Part shown: piece after piece, positions 31,781-38,550 of the stretch | How the letters are laid out: every line of letters begins with the position of its first letter | How positions within the stretch are numbered: position 1 is the first letter of the stretch | Source: CAXXOK01 sp964584315 | GTDB lineage: Bacteria; Bacillota; Clostridia; Christensenellales; Aristaeellaceae | DNA: 39,821 bases | NCBI GenBank assembly: GCA_964584315.1 | Contig: CAZOZO010000030.1 | Span: forward strand, 1-39,821 | Direction: 5' to 3' | Made by a program: the position numbers and the translations under genes | The notes under the pieces: generated by a model | Told to the model about the DNA's origin: nothing | The model's database searches: none | What the model saw: only the letters and a program-made list of their open reading frames with translations

Positions 31781-32218
31781 ATGACAGACGAGAAGGGCAT
31801 GATCCAAACTCAGGCGGCGGACCCGAATGCGCTTGCGATGCTCCAGCAGCAGAATGCCGTGGCTATGCAGACTATGCTGGCGGATTTCGCGCGAATGCTA
31901 GCCGCGCTGGACGAACAGAACCGAAGGCTGCAACGGATCATCGAAAGCCGCGTGACCATCACCACCGCGCAGGCACGGATGCTGACACGCGCCATTGGCG
32001 AGCGTGCGGCGGCGCTTTGCACGGAAAACCACCTGCCCTATACCGCGTGCGGCAGACGGCTGAGGGAAGCAATCAGCCGCGAGCTGAAGGCAGGTTTTAC
32101 GGTGACTGCGGTGGGCGACATCCCCGCTGTGTCGCTGGTGGCAGCGATGGACTTCGTGCGGGCGTGGAGCAGCTATAAGCTGATGCGCGAACTGAGGCGG
32201 AAGTACCCTGGTACATAG
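31781..32218 (+). CDS. ORF6C-domain-like phage protein
   Basis: The 145-residue protein has an N-terminal helical, glutamine-rich part (residues 10-60), then a domain with I-T-T-A-Q-A-R-M-L-T-R-A-I-G-E-R-A-A-A-L, R-R-L-R-E-A-I-S-R-E-L-K-A-G-F and a V-G-D-I-P-A-V-S-L stretch. That order is typical of the ORF6C domain found at the C-terminus of phage antirepressors of the Rha/ORF6 type. The antirepressor N-terminal domain itself is missing. RBS AAGGAGG precedes the ATG. Confidence 0.6.
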   Translation: MTDEKGMIQTQAADPNALAMLQQQNAVAMQTMLADFARMLAALDEQNRRLQRIIESRVTITTAQARMLTRAIGERAAALCTENHLPYTACGRRLREAISRELKAGFTVTAVGDIPAVSLVAAMDFVRAWSSYKLMRELRRKYPGT

Positions 32219-32282
32219 ATGAGACGGCATTTCACATGCAACCAACCAGGCACCGGCGCGCTGACGGAAAGGAGGCGGCCTT

Positions 32283-32669
32283 ATGCTGCAAGCGGGTGAA
32301 CCCATCATCGTGCGGGATACGGGCCGCCTTGACGTATACTGCGCGACGGTCGAGCAGGCACAGGCGGACGAACACCGCCCCAACCCGCTGGTGCGGATTG
32401 TATACATCATCCGTTACCCCATCCAGCACGCGCTCATGTGGCCGGACATGCCCAACGAGAACCCGCCGCTTCTGGCGGGCGAGCTGGCGCGACTTACGTT
32501 CGTGCGGCGATGCGAGCGCGGCGAGGCAGCCCGCCTATCCCATGCGGATGCGCTTCGGGCGGCGCTGCTGGAGGCCATCGCGGGCGCGGCCAGCGAGGGC
32601 GAGCGCGTCTACCTCTACCGGCACATGGAAGGCCAATACGGCAAAAAGCGCGTGGAACTGAGGCAATAA
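32283..32669 (+). CDS. Unknown phage protein, 128 residues
   Basis: This protein opens with a strand-rich part (E-P-I-I-V-R-D-T-G-R-L-D-V-Y) and has a helical C-terminal half with R-L-S-H-A-D-A-L-R-A-A-L-L-E-A-I. I do not recognise a family. It starts behind AAAGGAGG at a good distance and lies 17 bp ahead of the replisome organizer gene, so it is probably part of the replication module. Confidence 0.6.
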   Translation: MLQAGEPIIVRDTGRLDVYCATVEQAQADEHRPNPLVRIVYIIRYPIQHALMWPDMPNENPPLLAGELARLTFVRRCERGEAARLSHADALRAALLEAIAGAASEGERVYLYRHMEGQYGKKRVELRQ

Positions 32670-32686
32670 AGCAGCGGAGGGACAGC

Positions 32687-33364
32687 ATGGTCAAATACAT
32701 GAAGGTGTACCACGATTGGCTGGCCGTGATGGAGCCGCTGAGCGACGACGAGCGGGGTCGCCTGATCACCGCGGCGCTTTTATACGCGAGCACCGGCGAG
32801 GCGGTGGAGCTGACCGGGGCCGAGCGGTACGTGTTCCCCGTGATCCGGCTGCAAATCGACCGCGACAGGGCATCGTACACCGAGATATCCGAAAAGCGCG
32901 CCGAGGCGGGCAGGCAGGGCGGCAGACCGCCAAAGCAAACGGAAGCAAAACAAGCAAATGCTTTTTGCGAAAAGCAAACCGAAGCAAACGAAAGCAAAAA
33001 AAGCCAAGACAAAGACCAAGACCAAGACCATGACCAAGACCAAGACCAAGACCAAGACCAAGTAAGTACGGTCGCTCCCAAGGGAGCGACGGCGCGCGGG
33101 GCGCGCTTTACCCCGCCGACCGTGCCGGACGTGGCCGGATACTGCGCGGAGCGCGGCAACCGCGTCGATGCGCAGGCGTTCGTGGATCACTACGCCGCCA
33201 AGGGCTGGAAGATCGGCACCACGCCCATGAAGGACTGGCGCGCCGCCGTGCGCACGTGGGAGCGGCAGGGCGGGCAGACCGGCCAGCAGGCGAGGGCGGC
33301 ACCCGGCGGCGCGAAGCCGCACTTTAACCCGTTTCTGGACGAACTGAAGGAGGGCTTGCCATGA
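32687..33364 (+). CDS. Phage replisome organizer (DUF6291-like)
   Basis: The 225-residue protein begins with a helical domain of the phage replisome-organizer type (residues 1-70: Y-H-D-W-L-A-V-M-E-P-L-S-D-D-E-R-G-R-L-I). Then comes a long hydrophilic linker with lysine/glutamine repeats and a K-D-Q-D-Q-D type tract, and a C-terminal domain with F-V-D-H-Y-A-A-K-G-W-K-I-G and W-R-A-A-V-R-T-W, common to these initiators. It should bind the phage origin and recruit helicase through the loader encoded next; the two genes overlap by 4 bp. RBS GGAGGGAC precedes the start. The linker is made of DNA repeats (33,014-33,061) that may themselves be the origin. Confidence 0.78.
   Translation: MVKYMKVYHDWLAVMEPLSDDERGRLITAALLYASTGEAVELTGAERYVFPVIRLQIDRDRASYTEISEKRAEAGRQGGRPPKQTEAKQANAFCEKQTEANESKKSQDKDQDQDHDQDQDQDQDQVSTVAPKGATARGARFTPPTVPDVAGYCAERGNRVDAQAFVDHYAAKGWKIGTTPMKDWRAAVRTWERQGGQTGQQARAAPGGAKPHFNPFLDELKEGLP
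33014..33061 (+). repeat. Hexamer tract inside the replisome organizer gene
   Basis: Eight tandem GACCAA units (one reads GACCAT) run from 33,014 to 33,061 in the linker-coding part of the gene. Less regular AAGCAAA-type repeats precede it (about 32,930-33,005), and 10 bp later lies a 9-bp perfect inverted repeat, GTCGCTCCC (33071-33079) with GGGAGCGAC (33082-33090). In lambda-like phages the origin lies inside the initiator gene as iterons, so this is a candidate origin. It can equally be a coding repeat that varies in length. Confidence 0.6.
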
Positions 33365-34086
33365 CGCTGACCGAGACGAAAAAGGCGCTGGCGGTGATCC
33401 AAGAAATCTATCCGCGCTTCATGGACGGCAGGCACGCGGACACGACCGCGGCCATCTGGGCGAAGCTGTTCCCCAGCGAGGAATACGCGCAGGTCGAAGG
33501 GGCCATTTTGGCGTTTGTCGCCTCGGACGTGAAGGGCTTTGCGCCCTCCATCGGGCAGATCAAAGACAAAATCGCGCAGATGCAGGCGGATAACACGCTG
33601 GACGAAGCGGGCGCGTGGGCGCTGGTGGCGGCGGCCATGCGCAACGGCATCTACGGCAGCGAGAAGGAGTTTGCCAAGCTCCCCTTCGACGTGCAGCGGG
33701 CGGTGGGCAGCCCCAGCCAGCTGCGCGACTGGGCGATGATGGACACCGAGACGGTGAACAGCGTGGTGTGCAGTAACTTTATGCGCAGCTATCGGGCACG
33801 TGCAACGCACACCCGCGAGCTGCAAAAGCTGCCGGACGGGGTGCGGCAGCTGTACATTGCGGCGGGCGATGCGTTCGCCTTCGAGAAGGCGCTGCCCGTG
33901 CCGCCGCGGCAGCCGGAGCCGGAACCCGAGCCGGTCGCCTGCCCCGAGAGCGTGCGCGGCGTGCTGGACACGATGCGGCAGAAGGCTGAGGCGGACAAGG
34001 CGGACAGCGCCAAGCGGCAGGTGGCGGCCATGATGCAGCGTTTCGGCATCGTGCGCCCCGCCGAAGCCGCCGCCGCGAAAGGGTGA
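33361..34086 (+). CDS. Phage replicative helicase loader/inhibitor
   Basis: The 241-residue protein resembles the G39P/DnaI-like loaders of Bacillota phages: it begins T-L-T-E-T-K-K-A-L-A-V-I-Q-E-I-Y-P-R-F, has a tryptophan-containing helical N-terminal domain with F-A-P-S-I-G-Q-I near residue 60, and a charged C-terminal tail. Such proteins bring the host or phage replicative helicase to the origin marked by the replisome organizer. No ATPase motif is present, as in G39P. The gene overlaps its neighbour by ATGA. Confidence 0.75.
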   Translation: MTLTETKKALAVIQEIYPRFMDGRHADTTAAIWAKLFPSEEYAQVEGAILAFVASDVKGFAPSIGQIKDKIAQMQADNTLDEAGAWALVAAAMRNGIYGSEKEFAKLPFDVQRAVGSPSQLRDWAMMDTETVNSVVCSNFMRSYRARATHTRELQKLPDGVRQLYIAAGDAFAFEKALPVPPRQPEPEPEPVACPESVRGVLDTMRQKAEADKADSAKRQVAAMMQRFGIVRPAEAAAAKG

Positions 34087-34092
34087 AGGCAG

Positions 34093-34191
34093 ATGTTGAC
34101 TAGAAAAGAGCGCGCCGAAACGGCATGGCATAGTAATCAGATTTGCCAATGGGTGAGCTTGGGGCTGGAGGAGGAAAACAACAGTGTCTAA
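34093..34191 (+). CDS. Possible small protein, 32 residues
   Basis: ATG 34093 follows a weak GAAGG and the frame ends at TAA 34191, overlapping the next gene's GTG by 8 bp. The peptide is basic at the start and acidic at the end (L-E-E-E-N-N-S-V). It may serve mainly to couple translation to the next gene. Confidence 0.35.
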   Translation: MLTRKERAETAWHSNQICQWVSLGLEEENNSV

Positions 34192-34690
34192 ACCCCTGGA
34201 CAGGAATACCTATCGGCTGATCGAGTGGCACCTGCACCGCGAGGCGCTGCTGAAAGACATCATCCGCCAGCACGAGCAGGATGTGCTGCACGCCTCTGGC
34301 GGGGTGGACTATGCCCAGCCGATGGCGCGGAGCAAAGGTACTACTGGCGACCCCGTGAGCCGCAAGGCGCTAAAACTGGTAGACGGTACGCCGGAGGTGA
34401 ACCGTGCGCGCCGCTGGGTGCGGGTGATCGAGAACACGCGGGCATGGTTTGGGGACACGACCGAGGGCAAGCTGTTTGCGCTGTTCTACGGACGCACCGC
34501 GGGCATTGAGCTGGTTGCGGCAGCCATGGGAACCGACAGGCGGCGTGTGGAGCGCCTGCGCGACAATGTGGTGTACCGCGCTGCCATGTACGCGCTGGAC
34601 GAGCGGCTCTACCGCATGAGCGAAGAGAAAGGCGAAAGGGGTGAGGCATGTGAAACGGCTGGTCGCGCGATGCACCATGTGCCCCAGTGA
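34184..34690 (+). CDS. ArpU/RinA-like late transcription regulator
   Basis: The 168-residue protein has the size, place and pattern of phage late regulators of the RinA/ArpU group: helical N-terminal part, then a sigma region 4-like HTH near residues 105-150 (E-L-V-A-A-A-M-G-T-D-R-R-R-V-E-R-L-R). Such proteins switch on the packaging and head genes that usually follow. The start is GTG 34184 after GGAGGAGG; it overlaps the small frame before it, and its own 3' end overlaps the next gene by 41 bp. Confidence 0.62.
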   Translation: MSKPLDRNTYRLIEWHLHREALLKDIIRQHEQDVLHASGGVDYAQPMARSKGTTGDPVSRKALKLVDGTPEVNRARRWVRVIENTRAWFGDTTEGKLFALFYGRTAGIELVAAAMGTDRRRVERLRDNVVYRAAMYALDERLYRMSEEKGERGEACETAGRAMHHVPQ

Positions 34691-35036
34691 GGTGGGCAGC
34701 CGCAGTTATACCTGCGCGCTGCTCAAGCCGGACCTGATTACGGACGAACCCTTTCCCTGCCGCTTTGCGATGGTGTACCTCGCAGGCAGGCGGCTGGTGA
34801 AAGTGTGCAAAAGCACGAAACGAGACTGGTACAAGGCGCACTGGCGCGAAGGCAAAGGCCCATGGCAGCCGATGCGCACCAGCCACCTACCGTGGCGGCC
34901 TACCTTCGATGCGGCGCAGACGACGCTGAACTTTTATGCAAACGCGCGCGGGTGGATACCCGTCTGGCCGCTGACGGTTGCTTGCGAAGGCGAGCCGGTG
35001 CCCAATGAGAACACCAAGGGAGGTAGCAAAACATGA
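34650..35036 (+). CDS. Unknown phage protein, about 128 residues
   Basis: The protein has cysteines near the N-terminus (R-C-T-M-C-P and Y-T-C-A-L) and an aromatic-rich second half (W-Y-K-A-H-W-R, H-L-P-W-R-P). I know no family for it. The start is taken as GTG 34650 with AAAGGGG 8 nt upstream; GTG 34641 is an alternative that sits on the RBS. The long overlap with the gene before it and the ATGA overlap with the gene after suggest tight coupling. Confidence 0.5.
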   Translation: MKRLVARCTMCPSEVGSRSYTCALLKPDLITDEPFPCRFAMVYLAGRRLVKVCKSTKRDWYKAHWREGKGPWQPMRTSHLPWRPTFDAAQTTLNFYANARGWIPVWPLTVACEGEPVPNENTKGGSKT

Positions 35037-35515
35037 AGGTGCGCAGGATGATGCTGGTGGTTATGGCCTGTTTGCTATTGAGCATGCCCGCTGCGATGGC
35101 AGATGAACGTACCGCCTATGTGGTGGTAGATGCTGGCAGCGTGTTGAATGTGCGCATGCTGCCCAGCCTTGGCGCGGATGTGCTGTTTGTGATGGAGCGG
35201 GGCGAAAGCCTGTCAGTGGACAGCCTGGGGCGAGACGGTTGGGCGCAGGTGAGCCGCGCGGGCGATTTTGGGTTCTGCCGGATCGAATACCTGAGCGATA
35301 CACCGCCCATGGAGCCGGAGCGATACCTGACCACGGCAAACAAGCTGCGCGTGCGGAAGCTGCCAAATGGCGACAGTGTTCGCAAGCTGGGCAAGGGCGT
35401 GCAGGTGCTGGTGACCGGCTGGCTGACCGATGAAGACAGCGTGACCTGGGCGAAGGTGGACGGCGGGTATATCGACGCGGACTACCTTGCGCCGGATGAC
35501 GAAACAACACAGTAG
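35033..35515 (+). CDS. Exported protein with two bacterial SH3 domains
   Basis: The 160-residue protein has a signal peptide (basic M-K-V-R-R, hydrophobic M-M-L-V-V-M-A-C-L-L-L-S, cleavage near A-M-A at 23) and two SH3b-like units (about residues 27-85 and 96-155), each with V-L-N-V-R-M-L-P or L-R-V-R-K-L-P at the start and a conserved Y-I/Y-L end. SH3b domains bind the cell wall. In a phage early region a secreted wall-binding protein could alter the surface of the lysogen or help exclude other phages. Function inferred. Confidence 0.75.
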   Translation: MKVRRMMLVVMACLLLSMPAAMADERTAYVVVDAGSVLNVRMLPSLGADVLFVMERGESLSVDSLGRDGWAQVSRAGDFGFCRIEYLSDTPPMEPERYLTTANKLRVRKLPNGDSVRKLGKGVQVLVTGWLTDEDSVTWAKVDGGYIDADYLAPDDETTQ

Positions 35516-35534
35516 CCACGGGCGCAAAAAGAAA

Positions 35535-35560
35535 CCACCCCAACCATTCGGCTGGGGTGG
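35535..35560 (+). terminator. Possible terminator after the SH3 gene
   Basis: An 8-bp stem, CCACCCCA (35535-35542) with TGGGGTGG (35553-35560), lies 19 bp after the stop. The T-tract is poor, so termination may be partial. Confidence 0.5.
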
Positions 35561-35992
35561 ACTGCCTGTTTCATGCGCCCAGTTGGGAGCGGAGCGCCTC
35601 CTACAAGACCTGTGAGAAGTTGACACCCTTGGTTGGGTGTTTGAAATGGTGATGGTCGCCGGTGACAGCTACTTAATACCAGCCATCCTCCATCAGCATT
35701 TGGATCACTTCTCTGGAAGAGTAACTCCGCATTCTCGTTCCATCCTGACCTGACGATAATAATACATATAATACTATTGCCAAGGCCAATAACAGATATA
35801 TTTATATGTGTCCAGCCTTGGGCAAATTAACAGACGTTGGGGAATTTGACCTAAACTTACCCGTAAATATGCCCATGGGTAAGACGTGGACACGAGAGCC
35901 GGAGAACGGCGCAGGCAAAGAGATAAGCGGGCAACTCAAACTTACACAGTATAGGCAAAACGGGTAAGCCGGAAGGCAGGAGGGCGCGCAGG
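35561..35992. other. Non-coding region before the mini recombinase
   Basis: I see no convincing gene. It holds a weak hairpin, ACACCC/GGGTGT (35623-35640), an AT-rich patch (about 35,755-35,815) and an inverted repeat CTTACCC (35856-35862) with GGGTAAG (35877-35883), plus a third GGGTAAG at 35962-35968, close to the recombinase start. Such short repeats could be recombinase- or regulator-binding sites. No copy of the 111-bp repeat found farther right occurs here. Confidence 0.4.
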
Positions 35993-36565
35993 ATGATCAG
36001 TGTGGAACCCATTCGGGACCGGGAAAAAATCAAGGAGATCGAAGCGAAGCTGGCGGCGCTGGATACGGACATCGGGCGCAAGCAATACCTGCTGTTTGAG
36101 ATCGGCATCTACCTTGCGCGCCGGATCAGCGACATGATCGTGATGCGGGTAGGCGACATCCGCGGGCGCGAGGTGTTCATCATCCGCGAGAAGAAAACCA
36201 AGAAGCGGATCGAGCTGCCCATACCGCAGGAATTGCAAAAGATCGTTCGCCAACGCCTCAAGGGCATGGGGGACGATGAGTACATCTTCCAAAGCCGCCA
36301 GCGAGACCCCAAGGGGCGCATGACACACATTAGCCGGAAGACGGCGTATAACTATGTGCAAGCCATCAAGGAAATAGGCGACCTTGGCTTTCCGTTTGCT
36401 TGCCATTCACTACGGAAAACGTTCGGGTACCATTACTACATGCGGACGCGGGATATCGCCATGCTGATGGATTTGTTTAACCATAGCAAGGAAAGTATTA
36501 CGCTGATTTATATCGGGATTGCGATTGATGAGAAGCGACGGGCGCTGATGAAGTGGAAGTATTGA
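35993..36565 (+). CDS. Mini tyrosine recombinase (catalytic domain only), 190 residues
   Basis: This protein is a tyrosine recombinase reduced to the catalytic domain. R44 (L-A-R-R-I-S-D), a lysine-rich turn (K-K-T-K-K-R, about 67-72), H138-x-x-R141 (H-S-L-R-K-T), H164 (F-N-H-S) and Y173 (T-L-I-Y-I-G-I) are in the expected places, though G-L-R is replaced by A-R-R. Small recombinases of this kind are common in Bacillota prophages just before the terminase genes; their role is not firmly known. ATG 35993 follows GGAGGG. The last 276 bp are repeated in a truncated second copy at 37,958. Confidence 0.88.
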   Translation: MISVEPIRDREKIKEIEAKLAALDTDIGRKQYLLFEIGIYLARRISDMIVMRVGDIRGREVFIIREKKTKKRIELPIPQELQKIVRQRLKGMGDDEYIFQSRQRDPKGRMTHISRKTAYNYVQAIKEIGDLGFPFACHSLRKTFGYHYYMRTRDIAMLMDLFNHSKESITLIYIGIAIDEKRRALMKWKY

Positions 36566-36612
36566 AACATAAACTAGATTCGTGACACCATAGGCTATGG
36601 TCTTCTCCGAGA

Positions 36613-37560
36613 TTACTTTATCAACTTAAAAAACAAGTTCGCATAAGTATTGCCTTGCTCTTGAGAATAGAACAAATCCATAACAATTTCTCGTGAATAT
36701 TCTGTACCAAAGATATCATAATAGGTTATGTTTATATATACTGCTGGAATGTATGCGCCTGCATTTATAACTGTCGGATCGCTGAGCAGACATATCCATC
36801 GAATCAGTTGCTCTGGAAGAAATATGTAGTGTTCGGAATCATCGGTGTTCTGTTCAAAGATATAATCGATATTATCTGGATAATCATCATAGTATGCAGT
36901 GTCACTTGCATATCTGATTAAAGAACACTCAAAGTTTAATCTCGACCTAATATCAATTGCTCTGTTCTCAATGTATTCATTCTTATCAAGAGCCGACACA
37001 TCTACATCTGCTCCTTGAGATACAACGTTCTTGGTATCATCCAGTAATGCGAATGCCCAATTGTTATTATACACTGGTATAGATAGCTCATTGTTTGAGT
37101 AAAACTCCACAAGCCACTTGTTTGTCAGATCTATTATTCGTGGCATCTTATTTATAAATTCTTGTGCATCCCAAAGAATGCGGATATTATTTGCGACGCC
37201 TTTGCCCAAGTTGAGAATGCGGATTCTTTGTGAAAGGGAATTGATGGAAAGAACGCGCACACCATAAAGATCAAACACATTTTCATCAAATTCGATTTTA
37301 AAGCATGAGGGTACTAAAGTTATGTTGGGCATATAGGCAACCAATCTTTGTTTATTCATTTCGAGTAACGTCAAGAACATGACCAGTAATGTCAGAGCTG
37401 TAGCAATTGATGCAATGATGTTAATAACTAATTGAAACGTCTCAATTCGTTTCTTGGATCTGTGCACCTCAATAATGAGCTTCTGAGTAAATTCAATTTT
37501 GTTTTCTTTCTGTGCATTCTCTTGTTTGTGTTTCGTCCGTTTCCTGCTGTACTGATGCAT
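36613..37560 (-). CDS. Membrane-anchored unknown protein, cargo 1
   Basis: The 315-residue protein has a very basic N-terminal tail of about 45 residues, a membrane region near 48-68 (L-V-I-N-I-I-A-S-I-A-T-A-L-T-L-L-V-M-F), and a long domain of mainly strands that contains N-L-G-K-G-V-A-N-N-I near residue 120 and several tyrosine-rich patches. I recognise no family. The DNA is visibly AT-rich against the GC-rich recombinase. It is transcribed opposite to its neighbours from within a recombinase-flanked segment, typical of a cargo (moron) gene. ATG 37560 is chosen for GGAGG upstream; a frame from TTG 37575 is less likely. Two copies of TTCGATACAA (37613-37622 and 37630-37639) lie upstream. Confidence 0.68.
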   Translation of the reverse strand: MHQYSRKRTKHKQENAQKENKIEFTQKLIIEVHRSKKRIETFQLVINIIASIATALTLLVMFLTLLEMNKQRLVAYMPNITLVPSCFKIEFDENVFDLYGVRVLSINSLSQRIRILNLGKGVANNIRILWDAQEFINKMPRIIDLTNKWLVEFYSNNELSIPVYNNNWAFALLDDTKNVVSQGADVDVSALDKNEYIENRAIDIRSRLNFECSLIRYASDTAYYDDYPDNIDYIFEQNTDDSEHYIFLPEQLIRWICLLSDPTVINAGAYIPAVYINITYYDIFGTEYSREIVMDLFYSQEQGNTYANLFFKLIK

Positions 37561-37720
37561 AATTGAATCCTCCAATATCGACTATCCACAATAAGAGACT
37601 GTAAACGAACAATTCGATACAAAAATAAGTTCGATACAACTTGAGAGGAACCTTTTATCCGATTACATTGTACTCTGAGGAATGCCCTGTTATGTGTATA
37701 CAGCATGTTATTGCTAAATA

Positions 37721-37831
37721 TAGGGTACCCTATTGAAATCTCTTTTCACCTGTGGTATTCAATTCTCGTTAGAAGTATAAGCAAGCGTCCTGCCGATTGG
37801 CTGGGCGCTTTTTGTGTGGGGTTTGCCATGA
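37721..37831 (+). repeat. 111-bp direct repeat R, copy A
   Basis: This segment recurs exactly 1,990 bp to the right (39,711-39,821) with 9 differences in 111 positions and no gaps. It starts with the palindrome TAGGGTACCCTA (37721-37732), then a possible promoter (TTGAAA 37733-37738, 17 bp, TATTCA 37756-37761), then a hairpin (AGCGTCCTGCC with GGCTGGGCGCT, about 37784-37809) followed by TTTTT, and ends at an ATG (37828). The last 42 bases are identical between copies. The repeat probably extends past the window edge in copy B. Confidence 0.85.
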
Positions 37832-37944
37832 CTGCAGCCGAAGTGAACTGGCAGGATGCGCAAAGCGTTGCGAACTTCGTGCTCTGGTGCGTGTGTACCG
37901 ACCACATGCAGCACGTCTATACAACAAAACAGCTTGGCTCATAG
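37828..37944 (+). CDS. Possible small protein following repeat R, 38 residues
   Basis: A frame starts at the ATG inside repeat R (37828), with GTGGGG upstream, and ends at TAG 37944. The peptide is T-A-A-E-V-N-W-Q-D-A-Q-S-V-A-N-F-V at its start. Its base composition matches the phage rather than the AT-rich cargo. It may be the head of a gene otherwise deleted when this unit formed. The window ends just as copy B reaches the same ATG. Confidence 0.35.
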   Translation: MTAAEVNWQDAQSVANFVLWCVCTDHMQHVYTTKQLGS

Positions 37945-37945
37945 T

Positions 37946-38233
37946 GAGTTTGTACTACAAAGTCGCCACCGAGACCCCAAGGGGCGAATGTGGCACATTA
38001 GCCGGAAGACGGCGTATAAATATGTGCAGGCCATCAAGGAGATAGGCGACCTGGGCTTTCCATTTGCGTGCCATTCGCTGCGGAAAACGTTCGGGTATCA
38101 TTACTACATGCGGACGCGGGATATTGCCATGCTGATGGATTTGTTCAATCACAGCAAAGAAAGTATTACGTTGATTTACATTGGGATTGCGATTGATGAG
38201 AAGAGACGGGCGCTGATGAAGTGCATGTATTGA
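37946..38233 (+). pseudogene. Truncated second copy of the mini recombinase
   Basis: From codon 100 onward this matches the gene at 35,993 over 276 bp (37,958-38,233 with 36,290-36,565), without gaps, to the same stop codon; a few more codons upstream are weakly alike. It keeps H-x-x-R, the second H and the Y, but lacks the N-terminal half with the catalytic arginine, so it cannot be active alone. Of about 24 changed codons, 19 are silent, so the copy came from a functional relative rather than a decaying duplicate. Confidence 0.88.
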
Positions 38234-38329
38234 GGCTTTTAAGCAGCCGTTTACAGCATATACACAAGGTCGGAATTCTCACTAGCCATAGTAATACATC
38301 ATTTAGTGATGATTACCTGAATCGGTTTA

Positions 38330-38358
38330 TTGACATATTGTAAAGTTTTTGATATTGT
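38330..38358 (+). promoter_or_regulatory. Promoter of cargo 2
   Basis: TTGACA (38330-38335), perfect, and TATTGT (38353-38358) are 17 bp apart, in an AT-rich intergenic stretch 193 bp ahead of the start codon. The gap 38,234-38,517 holds nothing else I can identify. Confidence 0.7.
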
Positions 38359-38550
38359 TTCCTCAGTAAGTGCTCGTCATTTTCTTGAACTCCTGACCGG
38401 ATTCCCTATACAGTCACGGTACTAATTCAGCGCTATCTAATGCGATAATCGACTTCTAGATACAAAAGACCGTGAATACCGCTCAGTATAACGTTGTCAA
38501 ATGACCTCACAGTATAGTTGCACTCTTCAGTTCTGACTGGAGGAAATGAA

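Noticed and set aside
33014..33061. Tandem repeats as a CRISPR array
   Set aside because: Units are 6 bp with no spacers, and lie in frame within a gene; no cas genes are in the window.
35993..36565. The mini recombinase as a second integrase for the whole element
   Set aside because: It has no arm-binding or core-binding domain and is far from the tRNA site; prophages commonly carry such a small recombinase in addition to the true integrase.
37721..37831. Repeat R as an integron attC site
   Set aside because: It lacks the paired R/L core boxes with GTT crossover and the extended imperfect palindrome of attC sites, and the recombinase lacks the integron-specific insertion. R also has promoter and terminator-like parts.
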